Below are positions 33,772 to 41,721 of a DNA stretch of 64,000 nucleotides, piece by piece; the stretch's first letter is position 1, and each line of letters opens with the position of its first letter. Position numbers and translations under genes: made by a program. The stretch covers positions 378,061-442,060 of the forward strand of contig NZ_JAAGVC010000001.1 in the NCBI RefSeq assembly GCF_010858045.1. The letters run 5' to 3'. Below the pieces are notes generated by a model. That model made no database searches and was not told the origin of the DNA. It worked only from the letters and a program-made list of their open reading frames with translations. Source of the stretch: Nocardia cyriacigeorgica (GTDB lineage Bacteria > Actinomycetota > Actinomycetes > Mycobacteriales > Mycobacteriaceae).

Positions 33772-34051
33772 ACGCCTGCGGGCGAGGTGTTTCGACGGCC
33801 ACGCCGCAGGCCCGTCTCCAGCTGCGTCAGCCGAGTCGAGCGGTGACGCCGCTGACCGCCAGGTGGACGTGCGTAATCGACTATCGCCCTCGGTCGACTC
33901 GGCAGTCGATCGAGCACCACTCGTTCGTGAGCTGCTGTGACCGGAAGCAACCACTCCGGATTTCGGCGTTGCCGACTGCCTCGCGGCGCCACCGATGAGT
34001 TTGTGGTTCTCGATCGGTCAGAGCTGGTGACACCGTAGAAAGGACACCACC

Positions 34052-34657
34052 ATGTCGGAGCTTCTCGTCGACTTCATCACCTCTCTCGACGGCTACGCCT
34101 CGGGCCAGGGATGGCCCGGTTTCTGGGGCCTCGAGGGCCCCGAATACCTCGCGTGGCTCGGCGAGCAGCCCAAGGTCACCTACCTGATGGGAGCGAACAC
34201 CTACCGCCTGATGTCGGGCTTCGCCGCCGGCCAGGTCCCGGACGGTCAAGACGAGTTCAGGCCCGAAGAAGAGGCCTCCGTCGACGAGCTCACCCAAGCG
34301 CCCAAGGTGGTATTCTCCTCCACCCTCGAGGAGCCACTGACCTGGGCCAACTCCACACTGGTGCGCGACGACGCCGTCGAGGCGGTCCGCGCCATGAAGG
34401 CGAACGGCTCGGGCATCCTCAGCACGATCGGCAGCCTCAGCCTGAGCCGCTCCCTGCTCCGCGCCGGACTCGTCGACCGCTTCCGCGTCGTGATGTTCCC
34501 CGTCATCACCGGCGCCACGGGTGAAGAACGCATCTACGACGGCTATCCGGACGTCGCCCTCGAGATGACCGACCACCGCACCTTCGACGGCCGCACCCAG
34601 CTGGTCGAATACAAGCCCCGCGTGCTGGAGCACCCGCCACTCGGCGGGCCCGCGTGA
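34052..34657 (+). CDS. Dihydrofolate reductase-like (RibD C-terminal) protein
   Basis: 201 aa, AAAGGA SD. It reads MSELLVDFITSLDGYASG (family 'S.DG..a'), KVTYLMGANTYRLMSGFAAG, APKVVFSSTLEEPLTWANST, GSGILSTIGSLSLSRSLLRA, GLVDRFRVVMFPVITGATGE. NADPH-binding GSxxLxxxLL is replaced by GSLSLSRSLL. These reductases are related to the riboflavin pathway RibD domain; substrate unknown. Its last 237 coding bases are duplicated at 40445. Confidence 0.9.
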   Translation: MSELLVDFITSLDGYASGQGWPGFWGLEGPEYLAWLGEQPKVTYLMGANTYRLMSGFAAGQVPDGQDEFRPEEEASVDELTQAPKVVFSSTLEEPLTWANSTLVRDDAVEAVRAMKANGSGILSTIGSLSLSRSLLRAGLVDRFRVVMFPVITGATGEERIYDGYPDVALEMTDHRTFDGRTQLVEYKPRVLEHPPLGGPA

Positions 34658-34661
34658 GGTC
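34421..34661. repeat. Source copy of a 241-bp duplication
   Basis: This stretch, the 3' end of the reductase-like gene plus 4 bases after its stop, recurs at 40445-40685 in the same orientation with an exact 6024-bp offset and four substitutions (about 98% identity). No gap is needed. The intact gene is here, so this is taken as the parent copy. Confidence 0.9.
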
Positions 34662-34729
34662 TGGCGGCCGCCGGCCGGGAACGTCCGGGCCGGTTTCCCG
34701 GGTTCGCGATCCGCTCCGACGCGGGAGAT

Positions 34730-35158
34730 TCAGTAGGTCGGCCAGTTGCCCGGTGTCATGAGCTCGAGGAGGTGCTCGTCGGGGTCGCGAAAGTAGATGC
34801 TGCGTCCGCCACGTGCCCAGTTGGTCCGGCCTTCGATCGGGATGTCGTGCGCGATCAGATGAGCTTCCCATTCGCCCAATTGGTCCTCGGAGACGGCGAA
34901 GCACACATGGAGCCGACCGCTGCCATCGTGGGGCGGGATTTCGCCGTTCGGCAGGTCCGGTCCGGGCAGCACCTTCGGTTGGAGCGATCCCGCGCGGCGG
35001 AACAGCAGCAGCACGTTGTCGCCACCGATATCGAACGCGCACAACGGATCCGCGTCGAGTATCGGTTTCAGATGCAACATCCCGGTATAGAACTCGCGGG
35101 CACGATCGAGGTCGTCGACGTACAGCGCGGACTCGATGATCCGATCTAGTTTCGGCAC
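34730..35158 (-). CDS. VOC family protein (glyoxalase/bleomycin-resistance type)
   Basis: 142 aa from the GTG at 35158, with GGGGAG 7 bases upstream. Two beta-alpha-beta-beta-beta repeats: IIESALYVDDLDRAREFYTG and LKPILDADPLCAFDIGGDNV, then GRLHVCFAVSEDQLGEWEAH, IPIEGRTNWARGGRSIYFRD, PDEHLLELMTPGNW. Metal-site candidates are His in LHVCF and Glu in LLELM. Substrate unknown. Convergent with the reductase-like gene. Confidence 0.88.
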   Translation of the reverse strand: MPKLDRIIESALYVDDLDRAREFYTGMLHLKPILDADPLCAFDIGGDNVLLLFRRAGSLQPKVLPGPDLPNGEIPPHDGSGRLHVCFAVSEDQLGEWEAHLIAHDIPIEGRTNWARGGRSIYFRDPDEHLLELMTPGNWPTY

Positions 35159-35277
35159 AATTGGCTCCCCGTCTCGAAGACGGTGTCGCAACCATCGTGC
35201 AACTTCAAGTCGGCTTGAAGTCCAGGGGTTGGGTGCGTCACCACGCGTGGCCCGTCGCCGTGCTGTGCGCGGAAGGT

Positions 35278-36582
35278 TCAGTCCGGGTCGGGAACCCAGC
35301 TGCCGTGGAAACCAGCGGGTACCCGGCGCGGGAGGCGCACGGACCCCACCTGGGATAGCTCGTGGGCATCCAGGATGACGAGCTCGGCACCGACGAGCGA
35401 GAGCAGCCAACCCTCGTCCTCGGCCCGGCGGCCTTCAGCGGGAACGAAGACGGCCTCGCCGGGGTGCTCGGCGCGGCGCATGATCGCTCGACCGGTATCG
35501 AGGTCGTACTTCACGATCGCCCCCGAGCTCACCGTGTAGAGGTAGCGGTAGCCACGACCGGTGACGGCGAGGTCGTGCGTCGGGAACTCGATCGCGCGGT
35601 CATCGAGGCTGTCCTCGGAGACCACGCCGGTGGCCGGGTGCAGCGTCCACCGGTGCAATCGCGCTCCGGCGGCCGGGGTGTCCGCGGAGGCGGATGATAT
35701 GCCGCCGATCGTGGTCCAGACGGCAGCGAAATCCTCGGGGCGATAGCGGGCGCCGTCGATGACGATCGCGCCGTCGCGTTCGTAGGCATTGCCGATGTGG
35801 AATATGTAGCAGGGCTCGATATCGAACCACTGGACGGGCCCGGCTCCGCGCGGCATGACGCCGAGTCGAGCCCCGTACTCGTCGTCCCAGCGGTAGGGCA
35901 TCGTCACACCGCCGATTGCCATTTCGTGATCGAAGGTAACCGGCAGGTCCAGCCAGATGACGTAATTCTCGGTGATCGCGAAGTCGTGCATCATGGTCGG
36001 GCCCCGCACCTCGACCTCGCGGCTCTCGACCAGCTGTCCCGCTGCCGACAGCCGGTGATAGGTCAGGTAGGGCGGTTGGAATCCGTAGCCGAAAAACAGC
36101 AGGTCGCCGGTGCTCGGGTCCAGTTTCGGATGAGCAGTCATGGCCGTGTCGAGGCGTCCGCCGAAGTCGCAGGGGCCGACGGTCTGCAACTCGGGAGTCA
36201 CTTCGTAGGGGAATCCCGCTTCGACCAAGGCGAAGATACGATCGCCGTGGGGGATGACGTGGGTATTGGCGCTCACTGCTGCCCGGTCGATGGTGGCATC
36301 CTCGCGAATGAATGGCGCGCGATCGGTGAAGGCGGTCGTGCGTACCCAGCGGTTCCGATACCACTCGGCGTGGCCTCCGCGCAGGCGCACCCCATGGATC
36401 ATGCCGGCTCCGGCGAACCAGTGCCCGTTAGGTTGCCCCGGTGCCGGATTGGGTCCGTTGCGGAAATAGCGGCCGGTCAGCTCGTCGGGCAGGGTGCCGG
36501 TCACCTCGAGGTCCAACGCGTCGATCTCATCGGGCACAGGCGCGAGGTGGCCGGTCAGCCAGGCTGGTCTGGTAGGGGGCAT
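35278..36582 (-). CDS. Carotenoid oxygenase (carotenoid cleavage dioxygenase)
   Basis: 434 aa from the ATG at 36582, GGAGA 7 bases upstream. RPE65/CCD family: LTGRYFRNGPNPAP near the N-terminus and four iron-binding His: TAHPKLD (151), MMHDFAITENYVIW (199), YIFHIGNAYE (262) and GFHGSWVPDPD (426). Second-shell Glu is likely in AEHPGEAVFVPAEG. It cleaves a carotenoid or stilbene double bond with O2. Divergent from the PadR gene, whose operator overlaps the shared promoter. Confidence 0.93.
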   Translation of the reverse strand: MPPTRPAWLTGHLAPVPDEIDALDLEVTGTLPDELTGRYFRNGPNPAPGQPNGHWFAGAGMIHGVRLRGGHAEWYRNRWVRTTAFTDRAPFIREDATIDRAAVSANTHVIPHGDRIFALVEAGFPYEVTPELQTVGPCDFGGRLDTAMTAHPKLDPSTGDLLFFGYGFQPPYLTYHRLSAAGQLVESREVEVRGPTMMHDFAITENYVIWLDLPVTFDHEMAIGGVTMPYRWDDEYGARLGVMPRGAGPVQWFDIEPCYIFHIGNAYERDGAIVIDGARYRPEDFAAVWTTIGGISSASADTPAAGARLHRWTLHPATGVVSEDSLDDRAIEFPTHDLAVTGRGYRYLYTVSSGAIVKYDLDTGRAIMRRAEHPGEAVFVPAEGRRAEDEGWLLSLVGAELVILDAHELSQVGSVRLPRRVPAGFHGSWVPDPD

Positions 36583-36732
36583 CGTTGTTCTCCATGATCT
36601 CGCTGGTGTGCGGGAGAGGCGTGGTGTCTGCACCTTTGGGCACAATCGCCGCCATTGGCGCCGAGTTCGGGAGTCTCGGGCTTCATCGTCACAGGAGTTC
36701 GCACACAGTGAAACCTTCGATATTCCACTTGC

Positions 36733-36769
36733 GACATGTCGAAAATAAACCGTCCTATTTCGACATGTC
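36733..36769. promoter_or_regulatory. PadR operator between carotenoid oxygenase and padR-like genes
   Basis: GACATGTCGAAA (36733-36744) and TTTCGACATGTC (36758-36769) are perfect 12-bp inverted arms with a 13-base AT-rich spacer; each contains the palindrome GACATGTC. It ends 24 bases before the PadR start codon. Double dyads like this are typical PadR sites. Confidence 0.65.
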
Positions 36770-36793
36770 AAGGAAGGGTCGTAGGATCGCGGT

Positions 36794-37336
36794 ATGAGTC
36801 TGCGCTACGCCGTGCTGGGACTGGTCGCGGAGTTGGACGGCGCCAGTGGATACGACCTGGTAAGGCTGTTCGATGCCTCGCTGGGCAATGTCTGGGCCGC
36901 CACCCAGAGTCAGATCTACGGCGAACTCGCCCGACTTACCGACGATCGCCTGGTCGAGATCGCCGCGGAAGGGCCGCGAGGCCGCAAGGAGTACGCCATC
37001 ACCGATCGTGGCAACGCCGAGCTGCTGCGCTGGCTGACCGAGACCGATCCCAAGCCCGCGCGCCGCGACGAAGCGATGATGCGGATGTTCCTGCTCGGCC
37101 GGCTCGGGCCGGAGGCAGCTGTTCGCTTCCTCGACCACCAGGTCGAAACCCTCGGGAAGGCGATGACCGAAACCGTGGAGATGGAGGATGCGATCGCGTG
37201 GGGTGAGGACGACTTCTCCTTCTACGGACATCTGGTGCTCGAATACAGCAAAAGGTTCATCGCCTTCCGCCGCGACTGGTATGGCTGGGCCCGTGAGCAG
37301 GTGCAGGAGCGCGAGCGAGCCCGGGCGGCAAGGTAA
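36794..37336 (+). CDS. PadR family transcriptional regulator
   Basis: 180 aa. N-terminal winged helix: SLRYAVLGLVAELDGASGYD, LVRLFDASLGNVWAATQSQI, YGELARLTDDRLVEIAAEGP, RGRKEYAITDRGNAELLRWL; the C-terminal Vir_act-like part (about 95-170) ends RFIAFRRDWYGWAREQVQE. It probably represses itself and the divergent carotenoid oxygenase gene until a phenolic or other ligand binds. Confidence 0.93.
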   Translation: MSLRYAVLGLVAELDGASGYDLVRLFDASLGNVWAATQSQIYGELARLTDDRLVEIAAEGPRGRKEYAITDRGNAELLRWLTETDPKPARRDEAMMRMFLLGRLGPEAAVRFLDHQVETLGKAMTETVEMEDAIAWGEDDFSFYGHLVLEYSKRFIAFRRDWYGWAREQVQERERARAAR

Positions 37337-37782
37337 TCGCGGTCAGCTCAGCCGAGCCGTGTTCATTCCTCGCAGGGCTTCCTCTGCCCGACGGTCTTTT
37401 CGCACAGCCGGCCGGGAGCGCGAATCGCGGGTCGCGCCCGGCGTTCATCGTCCGGACGGGCGGTTCTACCTGTTCGCTGTGCGGTGTTTCGAGGTTGCGC
37501 GGGCGGGGGAGGGCTGTGCGCCGAAACCTCCGCTCGCTTGCTGAGACTGGTGTCCGCGTTCGGTGTGCCGAAGATCTGATGTCGGCGGGTTGCTGGTGCC
37601 GGCGCGGCGGCGGCGAACCCGGGCGAATGGCAGTAGTGAAGTCGTGCAGAGAAGTCGATGTCGAATTCGGAATTCGTTGGCGTGACCGAGATCTCGGTTC
37701 TTCCGCCGCCGATCCCGCACCTCGCGCGCCCGCCGTCTGTCATGTACTGTGGTGTCGTGCTCAGGCAGCAGCGATTTCGTAG
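37337..37782. other. Gap upstream of the PheS-like ligase leader
   Basis: 446 bases after the PadR gene with no frame that has both SD and recognisable product. The last 40 bases (around CATGTACTGTGGTG at 37741) probably contain the promoter for the leader at 37783-37901. Confidence 0.45.
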
Positions 37783-37901
37783 CCCCCGGCCGGCACATGG
37801 CCGCGGGGCATCGATGCGCATGCGTAGCGCCTAGATCTCCGCAGGCGCGGCCGGGGGAGTTCCCTTCCTTCGACAGTCCGCATCCCGTTCCGGAGATCTC
37901 C
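37783..37901 (+). promoter_or_regulatory. Structured leader RNA of the PheS-like ligase gene, with SD-sequestering loop
   Basis: CCCCCGGCCG (37783-37792) pairs perfectly with CGGCCGGGGG (37848-37857); GCGCCT (37827-37832) and AGGCGC (37843-37848) make a second helix abutting it. The 10-base loop of that helix contains AGATCTCC (37833-37840), complementary over 8 bases to GGAGATCT (37892-37899), which is the SD of the ligase gene. The 5' arm can instead form a local hairpin GCCCC-C-GGCC...GGCC-GC-GGGGC (37782-37809) that excludes the long helix. Two exclusive folds plus an anti-SD loop are the layout of a translational riboswitch or protein-controlled operator. No T-box or known riboswitch core recognised. 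Confidence 0.55.
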
Positions 37902-37903
37902 TC

Positions 37904-39022
37904 ATGTCGCACGCCAACTATCTGACTTCTGACCAGCTTTCCCGTGCACTGAGCATCCGTGACCTCACCGACCCTGCACAGGGTGAGCACGCGATGCAAG
38001 TCCTTCTCGATGCCGTTGTGATCGGGCTGCATACCGAGTGGGACTGTACGGTCCGATACGTCCGTGACTCGCCCATCGTGCCAGTGCGCGAAAACTACGA
38101 CCGGCTCGGCTACGCACCCGACGATGTCACGCGAGCGCGCCGCTACACCCGGTACATCAGCCCGACGGTCATGCTCCGCAGCCACACAAGCGCCCAACTC
38201 CCGACCGCGCTCGAAGCCTACGCAGGCCAGACCGGTATAGATGAGCTGATCGTGGCTCCCGGCCTCGTCTACCGGCGCGATGTCGTCGACCGCAGCCATG
38301 TGGCCGAGCCGCATCAGGTGGACCTCTGGCGCATTCGCGCCACCCGCGACACCGACGATGGTCACCTGCTCTCGATGATCGGCCGTCTGGTCGAGACTGT
38401 CCTACCCGGCGCCGAGTGGACCGTGACCGAGGTCGAACACCCGTACACGGTGGGTGGACGGCAGATCGATGTGCTCCACCGTGGCGAGTGGCTGGAACTC
38501 GCCGAGTGCGGGCGTATTCACCCTGACGTGTTGCGTGGATCGGGTCTCGACCCCGAGCAATGGTCCGGCCTTGCGCTCGGGATGGGTCTGGAACGGGCGC
38601 TGATGCTGCGGAAATCCATTCCTGATATCCGCTACATCAGGGCAGAGGACCCGCGCATCGGCACTCAGATGCGAACGCTGGAGCCGTGGCAGCACGTCTC
38701 CCCGCTTCCGGCGGCGCGACGAGACATCTCCGTGGTCGCGGCCGAGGAGGAAGACGCCGAAACCCTGGGCGATCGCATCAGGACGGCCCTCGGCGACGAC
38801 GCCGACGTCATCGAGTCCGTCGAAGTGCTCAGCCGGACCCCGCACCGCGAACTACCCGACTCCGCCCGTTCGCGGCTCGGCACGAAGGACGGCCAAGCCA
38901 ACCTCTTGCTGCGGATCGTCTTGCGTCCCGTCGACCGGACTCTCACCTCGGAGCAGGCCAATACGATCCGAAATGCGATCTACCGAGCGGTGCACGAAGG
39001 ACCGGTGATGGAACTGATCTGA
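37904..39022 (+). CDS. srmL: PheS-related orphan class II ligase with C-terminal anticodon-binding-like domain
   Basis: 372 aa; GGAG (37892-37895) precedes the ATG. Residues about 25-255 are a PheS-type class II synthetase core: LIVAPGLVYRRDVVDRSHVA with PHQVD (PheS motif 2 'GrVyRrD.vDatH...FHQvEG') and SGLALGMGLERALMLR (motif 3). Residues about 266-372 are an FDX-ACB domain (PLPAARRDISVVAAEEEDAE to SEQANTIRNAIYRAVHEGP) as in PheT and in monomeric mitochondrial PheRS. The PheS N-terminal tRNA-binding coiled coil is absent. It is not housekeeping PheRS, which is PheST. I recall such proteins being named PheS-related mystery ligase SrmL; name not checked. Substrate and acceptor unknown. Confidence 0.8.
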   Translation: MSHANYLTSDQLSRALSIRDLTDPAQGEHAMQVLLDAVVIGLHTEWDCTVRYVRDSPIVPVRENYDRLGYAPDDVTRARRYTRYISPTVMLRSHTSAQLPTALEAYAGQTGIDELIVAPGLVYRRDVVDRSHVAEPHQVDLWRIRATRDTDDGHLLSMIGRLVETVLPGAEWTVTEVEHPYTVGGRQIDVLHRGEWLELAECGRIHPDVLRGSGLDPEQWSGLALGMGLERALMLRKSIPDIRYIRAEDPRIGTQMRTLEPWQHVSPLPAARRDISVVAAEEEDAETLGDRIRTALGDDADVIESVEVLSRTPHRELPDSARSRLGTKDGQANLLLRIVLRPVDRTLTSEQANTIRNAIYRAVHEGPVMELI

Positions 39023-39493
39023 TCTGAGCGGTGCGGCCATGTGCCCCGGCGACACCGCCAAGGTAGCCGCGGATACCGATTGTCGTCTTGTGATGCCGCC
39101 GCATCGAGACGGAGGTCAGGCGCCATTCATCACCTACACCGATTCGCAGAGCGCGGATAACTCGTTGCGGCCCGATCCTCGACTGGATGCGGAACAATCT
39201 GCACCGTCCGCTGGCTCTCGATGCTATCGCCGCCTACGGGGTGATCAGAGTGCGCTACCACTTCCCGCGCTCGGCACGGACGTCTCGACAGTCGAATGGC
39301 AAGCAGTGCCACCATCGCGGCACCGCCGCCATTCCTGATCACGAGGACGGGCCCCTCCAGGGATTGAGCGGATCATTCCGGCCTCGTCGAGCACAGAGGC
39401 TGGCCAGAATTTGTCATGTACTGGCCAACTCGCCACTGGGGCGCTGCTCCTTCCACGCACACAATGAGTGCGCACATCCCGGAAGGAGCAAAG
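39023..39493. other. Gap after the PheS-like ligase
   Basis: 471 bases. Frames are open but none has an SD or a recognised product. The only marked signal is the inverted repeat TGGCCAG (39401-39407)/CTGGCCA (39421-39427) with a 13-base spacer, an operator-like site upstream of the broken HD gene. Confidence 0.45.
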
Positions 39494-39646
39494 ATGACAG
39501 ACAAACCAGCCGCTGAGGCGCAGCTCGGTCTCCCCACCTCGGAGCTGGCCGTCGCTGCGGACGCACTGGTGGCCGAAGTTTCGCCACCGTTGGTCTACAA
39601 CCACTGCGCGCGCCTACCTTTCACGCGCGTGAGCCGGCGAAGGTGA
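39494..39646 (+). pseudogene. Truncated HD-domain hydrolase remnant
   Basis: A good SD (GGAAGGA) precedes the ATG at 39494. The 50 residues (LPTSELAVAADALVAEVSPP, LVYNHCARLPFTRVSRRR) match the N-terminus of cyanamide-hydratase-like HD proteins, which read '..SPP.vyNHslR.y.fa'. The frame ends where the HD core should begin, and the next 180 bases contain no continuation I recognise. Read as a decayed or rearranged gene with its promoter region left. Confidence 0.5.
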
Positions 39647-39830
39647 TCGGTCTGCGTCGGTGCGATGCTGTTGTCCGCCGCCGGGATCACCGGGAACAGA
39701 CCATGCGTCACGCATCACCGACTGATCCGGCAACTGGAGCAGGAGGGCGGCGTGTTCACCAGGGCGCGGGTCGTGGAGGACGGCGACCTGCGGGGGACGG
39801 TGTGGCGGCGTGAGATCAGTAGAGGGGAAC

Positions 39831-40421
39831 ATGACAACGTACGGAATTCTCATCTTTGCCGAAGCTGAAGAACTCGATTTCGCAGGCCCCTGGGAGGTAT
39901 TCACCACCTCGGCCATCTTGCGAAACGCAGGCGGTAGCGTCGTCTCGATCGCCGAACGGCCGGAACCGGTGCGTTTCAGCAAAGGTCTTCGCGTGCTGCC
40001 GGATCACACACTCGACGACCACCCGCCTCTGGACGTGCTGCTCATTCCTGGTGGTCGCGCGGCTCGGGAAACGGAGCCGCACAACACCGTCGTCACCGAG
40101 TGGATCGCTCGGACGGCGGCCACGGCCGAGTGGGTGGCGAGCGTCTGCACCGGAGCGTTCTTACTGCATGCCGCGGGTCCTGGGCGGGGCCGTCGGCTCG
40201 CAACCCACTGGAAGTACGAGGACGCCCTCGAAGCGCGCGGCGATGTCACGGTAGTCCGTGACGCGCGATTCGTCATAGACGGCAAAGTCCTGAGTACTCA
40301 AGGAGTGTCGGCGGGAATCGACGGCGCATTATGGCTCGTGAGCAGGCTGCACGGCAGCAGCCACGCGCGTGAGGTCGGTCAGGAAATCCAGTACGATCCG
40401 CTGCCTCCTTTCCATAGTTGA
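39831..40421 (+). CDS. DJ-1/PfpI family protein (isonitrile hydratase-like)
   Basis: 196 aa from the ATG at 39831, AGAGGGGA SD. Class I glutaminase-like fold: TTYGILIFAEAEELDFAGPW (with Glu/Asp of the active site), LDVLLIPGGRAARE, nucleophile elbow VASVCTGAFLLHAAG (Cys) and GRRLATHWKYEDALE (His), then VLSTQGVSAGIDGALWLVSR. This is the group of isonitrile hydratases and AraC/GlxA sensory domains; no HTH is attached. Followed within 30 bases by the duplicated reductase fragment. Confidence 0.88.
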   Translation: MTTYGILIFAEAEELDFAGPWEVFTTSAILRNAGGSVVSIAERPEPVRFSKGLRVLPDHTLDDHPPLDVLLIPGGRAARETEPHNTVVTEWIARTAATAEWVASVCTGAFLLHAAGPGRGRRLATHWKYEDALEARGDVTVVRDARFVIDGKVLSTQGVSAGIDGALWLVSRLHGSSHAREVGQEIQYDPLPPFHS

Positions 40422-40444
40422 TGAGCCCGAACCGGCTGACCCGT

Positions 40445-40685
40445 AGCACGATCGGCAGCCTCAGCCTGAGCCGTTCCCTGCTTCGAGCCGGACTCGTCGA
40501 CCGCTTCCGCGTCGTGATGTTCCCCGTCATCACCGGCGCCACGGGTGAAGAACGCATCTATGACGGCTATCCGGACGTCGCCCTCGAGATGACCGACCAC
40601 CGCACCTTCGACGGCCGCACCCAGCTGGTCGAATACAAGCCCCGCGTGCTGGAGCACCCGCCACTCGGCGGGCCCGCGTGAGGTC
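40445..40685 (+). pseudogene. Duplicated 3' fragment of the dihydrofolate reductase-like gene
   Basis: A 241-bp copy of 34421-34661, same orientation, four substitutions. It encodes only the last 78 residues (STIGSLSLSRSLLRAGLVDR onward to the original stop), without catalytic N-terminus, SD or start of its own; an out-of-register ATG at 40418 would prefix nine unrelated residues. The break points are sharp and fall just after the PfpI gene. Confidence 0.85.
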
Positions 40686-40798
40686 GACCTGGATCGCTGT
40701 CGGGTCGGCGGGGCACGGAGCAAGCTACCGGTCGCCGCACTGTGCCCCGCCCGCCCGCACCGGGAACAGGCCCACCGCGACCGGCGTTGTCGTGGCTT

Positions 40799-41644
40799 AT
40801 GACCAGCGAGTTCGAGCCGTCCCGTCGCGAACTGTTACGTGACTTCCTGCGCACCAGACGCGCCCGCCTGAGTCCCCAGGATGCCGGGATCATCGCGTCC
40901 GGCAGGCGGCGCACACCCGGGCTGCGCCGGGAGGAGGTCGCGGTGCTCGCCGGGGTCGGGGTGTCCTGGTACACCTGGTTGGAGCAGGGGCGCGAGATCA
41001 CGGTCTCCGCCGGCGTGCTCGACGCGGTCGCCCGGGCGCTGCAGCTGAGCGAACCCGAACGCGCGCACCTCTACCTGTTGGCCGGGTCGAACCCACCGCC
41101 GGTGGACTGTGCGCCCCGCTCGGCGGTGCCACCGGAGATTCGGCAGTTGGTCGACGGGTGGGAGGGCCGGCCCGCCGTACTCCGCGATCGATACTGGAAT
41201 GTGCGGGCGTTCAACGACACCGCGCGGGCGGTCTTCGACTACCGCGATGGCGACCACAACTGCCTGATCACCTACTTCACCAGTCCACGCTATCGCGCGA
41301 TGAACGAGCTCTGGGCCGCCAACGCGGCCGCCGTGGTGGCCGCGTTCCGGGCCGACGCGGCGGTCTGCCCGGGGGATCCCGAACTCCGCCGGGTGGTGGA
41401 CGAACTCGGTGCGGTGAGCCCCGAATTCGCCGAACTCTGGGCGCGGCAGGAGGTCGGTGCGCCGGAGCAGGCGGTGAACGCGCTGCGTCATCCGGATGCC
41501 GGGCCGTTGTTCTTCGACGTCACGACGTTGACAGTGGCCGACCGGGCCGAATGGCAACTGGTGCTGTACAACCCCCGCCCTGGCACACCGACTACCGAAC
41601 GTCTCCGGCAGCTGCACCGGACCGCCGTGCCGATGCCCGCCTGA
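40799..41644 (+). CDS. XRE-family regulator with MmyB-like ligand-binding domain
   Basis: 281 aa. The start ATG at 40799 gives MTSEFEPSRRELLRDFLRTR, typical of the group. HTH at about 15-75: RTPGLRREEVAVLAGVGVSW, YTWLEQGREITVSAGVLDAV, ARALQLSEPERAHLYLLAG. The C-terminal MLTR/MmyB PAS-like domain: RDRYWNVRAFNDTARAVFDY, NCLITYFTSPRYRAMNELWA, LFFDVTTLTVADRAEWQLVL. These regulators typically sit next to an SDR gene, as here (41722), and control it. Confidence 0.93.
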   Translation: MTSEFEPSRRELLRDFLRTRRARLSPQDAGIIASGRRRTPGLRREEVAVLAGVGVSWYTWLEQGREITVSAGVLDAVARALQLSEPERAHLYLLAGSNPPPVDCAPRSAVPPEIRQLVDGWEGRPAVLRDRYWNVRAFNDTARAVFDYRDGDHNCLITYFTSPRYRAMNELWAANAAAVVAAFRADAAVCPGDPELRRVVDELGAVSPEFAELWARQEVGAPEQAVNALRHPDAGPLFFDVTTLTVADRAEWQLVLYNPRPGTPTTERLRQLHRTAVPMPA

Positions 41645-41721
41645 CCTTCGCAGGGTGGTGGTGCCACACCCACCATAAACGCGCACTGTTCCCCGCGCGG
41701 GCGGCCGAGCACTGTGGAGGC

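Noticed and set aside
37783..37815. T-box motif in the ligase leader
   Set aside because: TGGCCGCGG resembles TGGNACCGCGG but lacks two bases of the core, and no Stem I with specifier loop is visible.
37783..37858. tRNA or tRNA-like gene in the ligase leader
   Set aside because: The acceptor-like helix and a T-arm-like hairpin exist, but there is no TTCRANY loop, no proper D arm and no 7-base anticodon loop.
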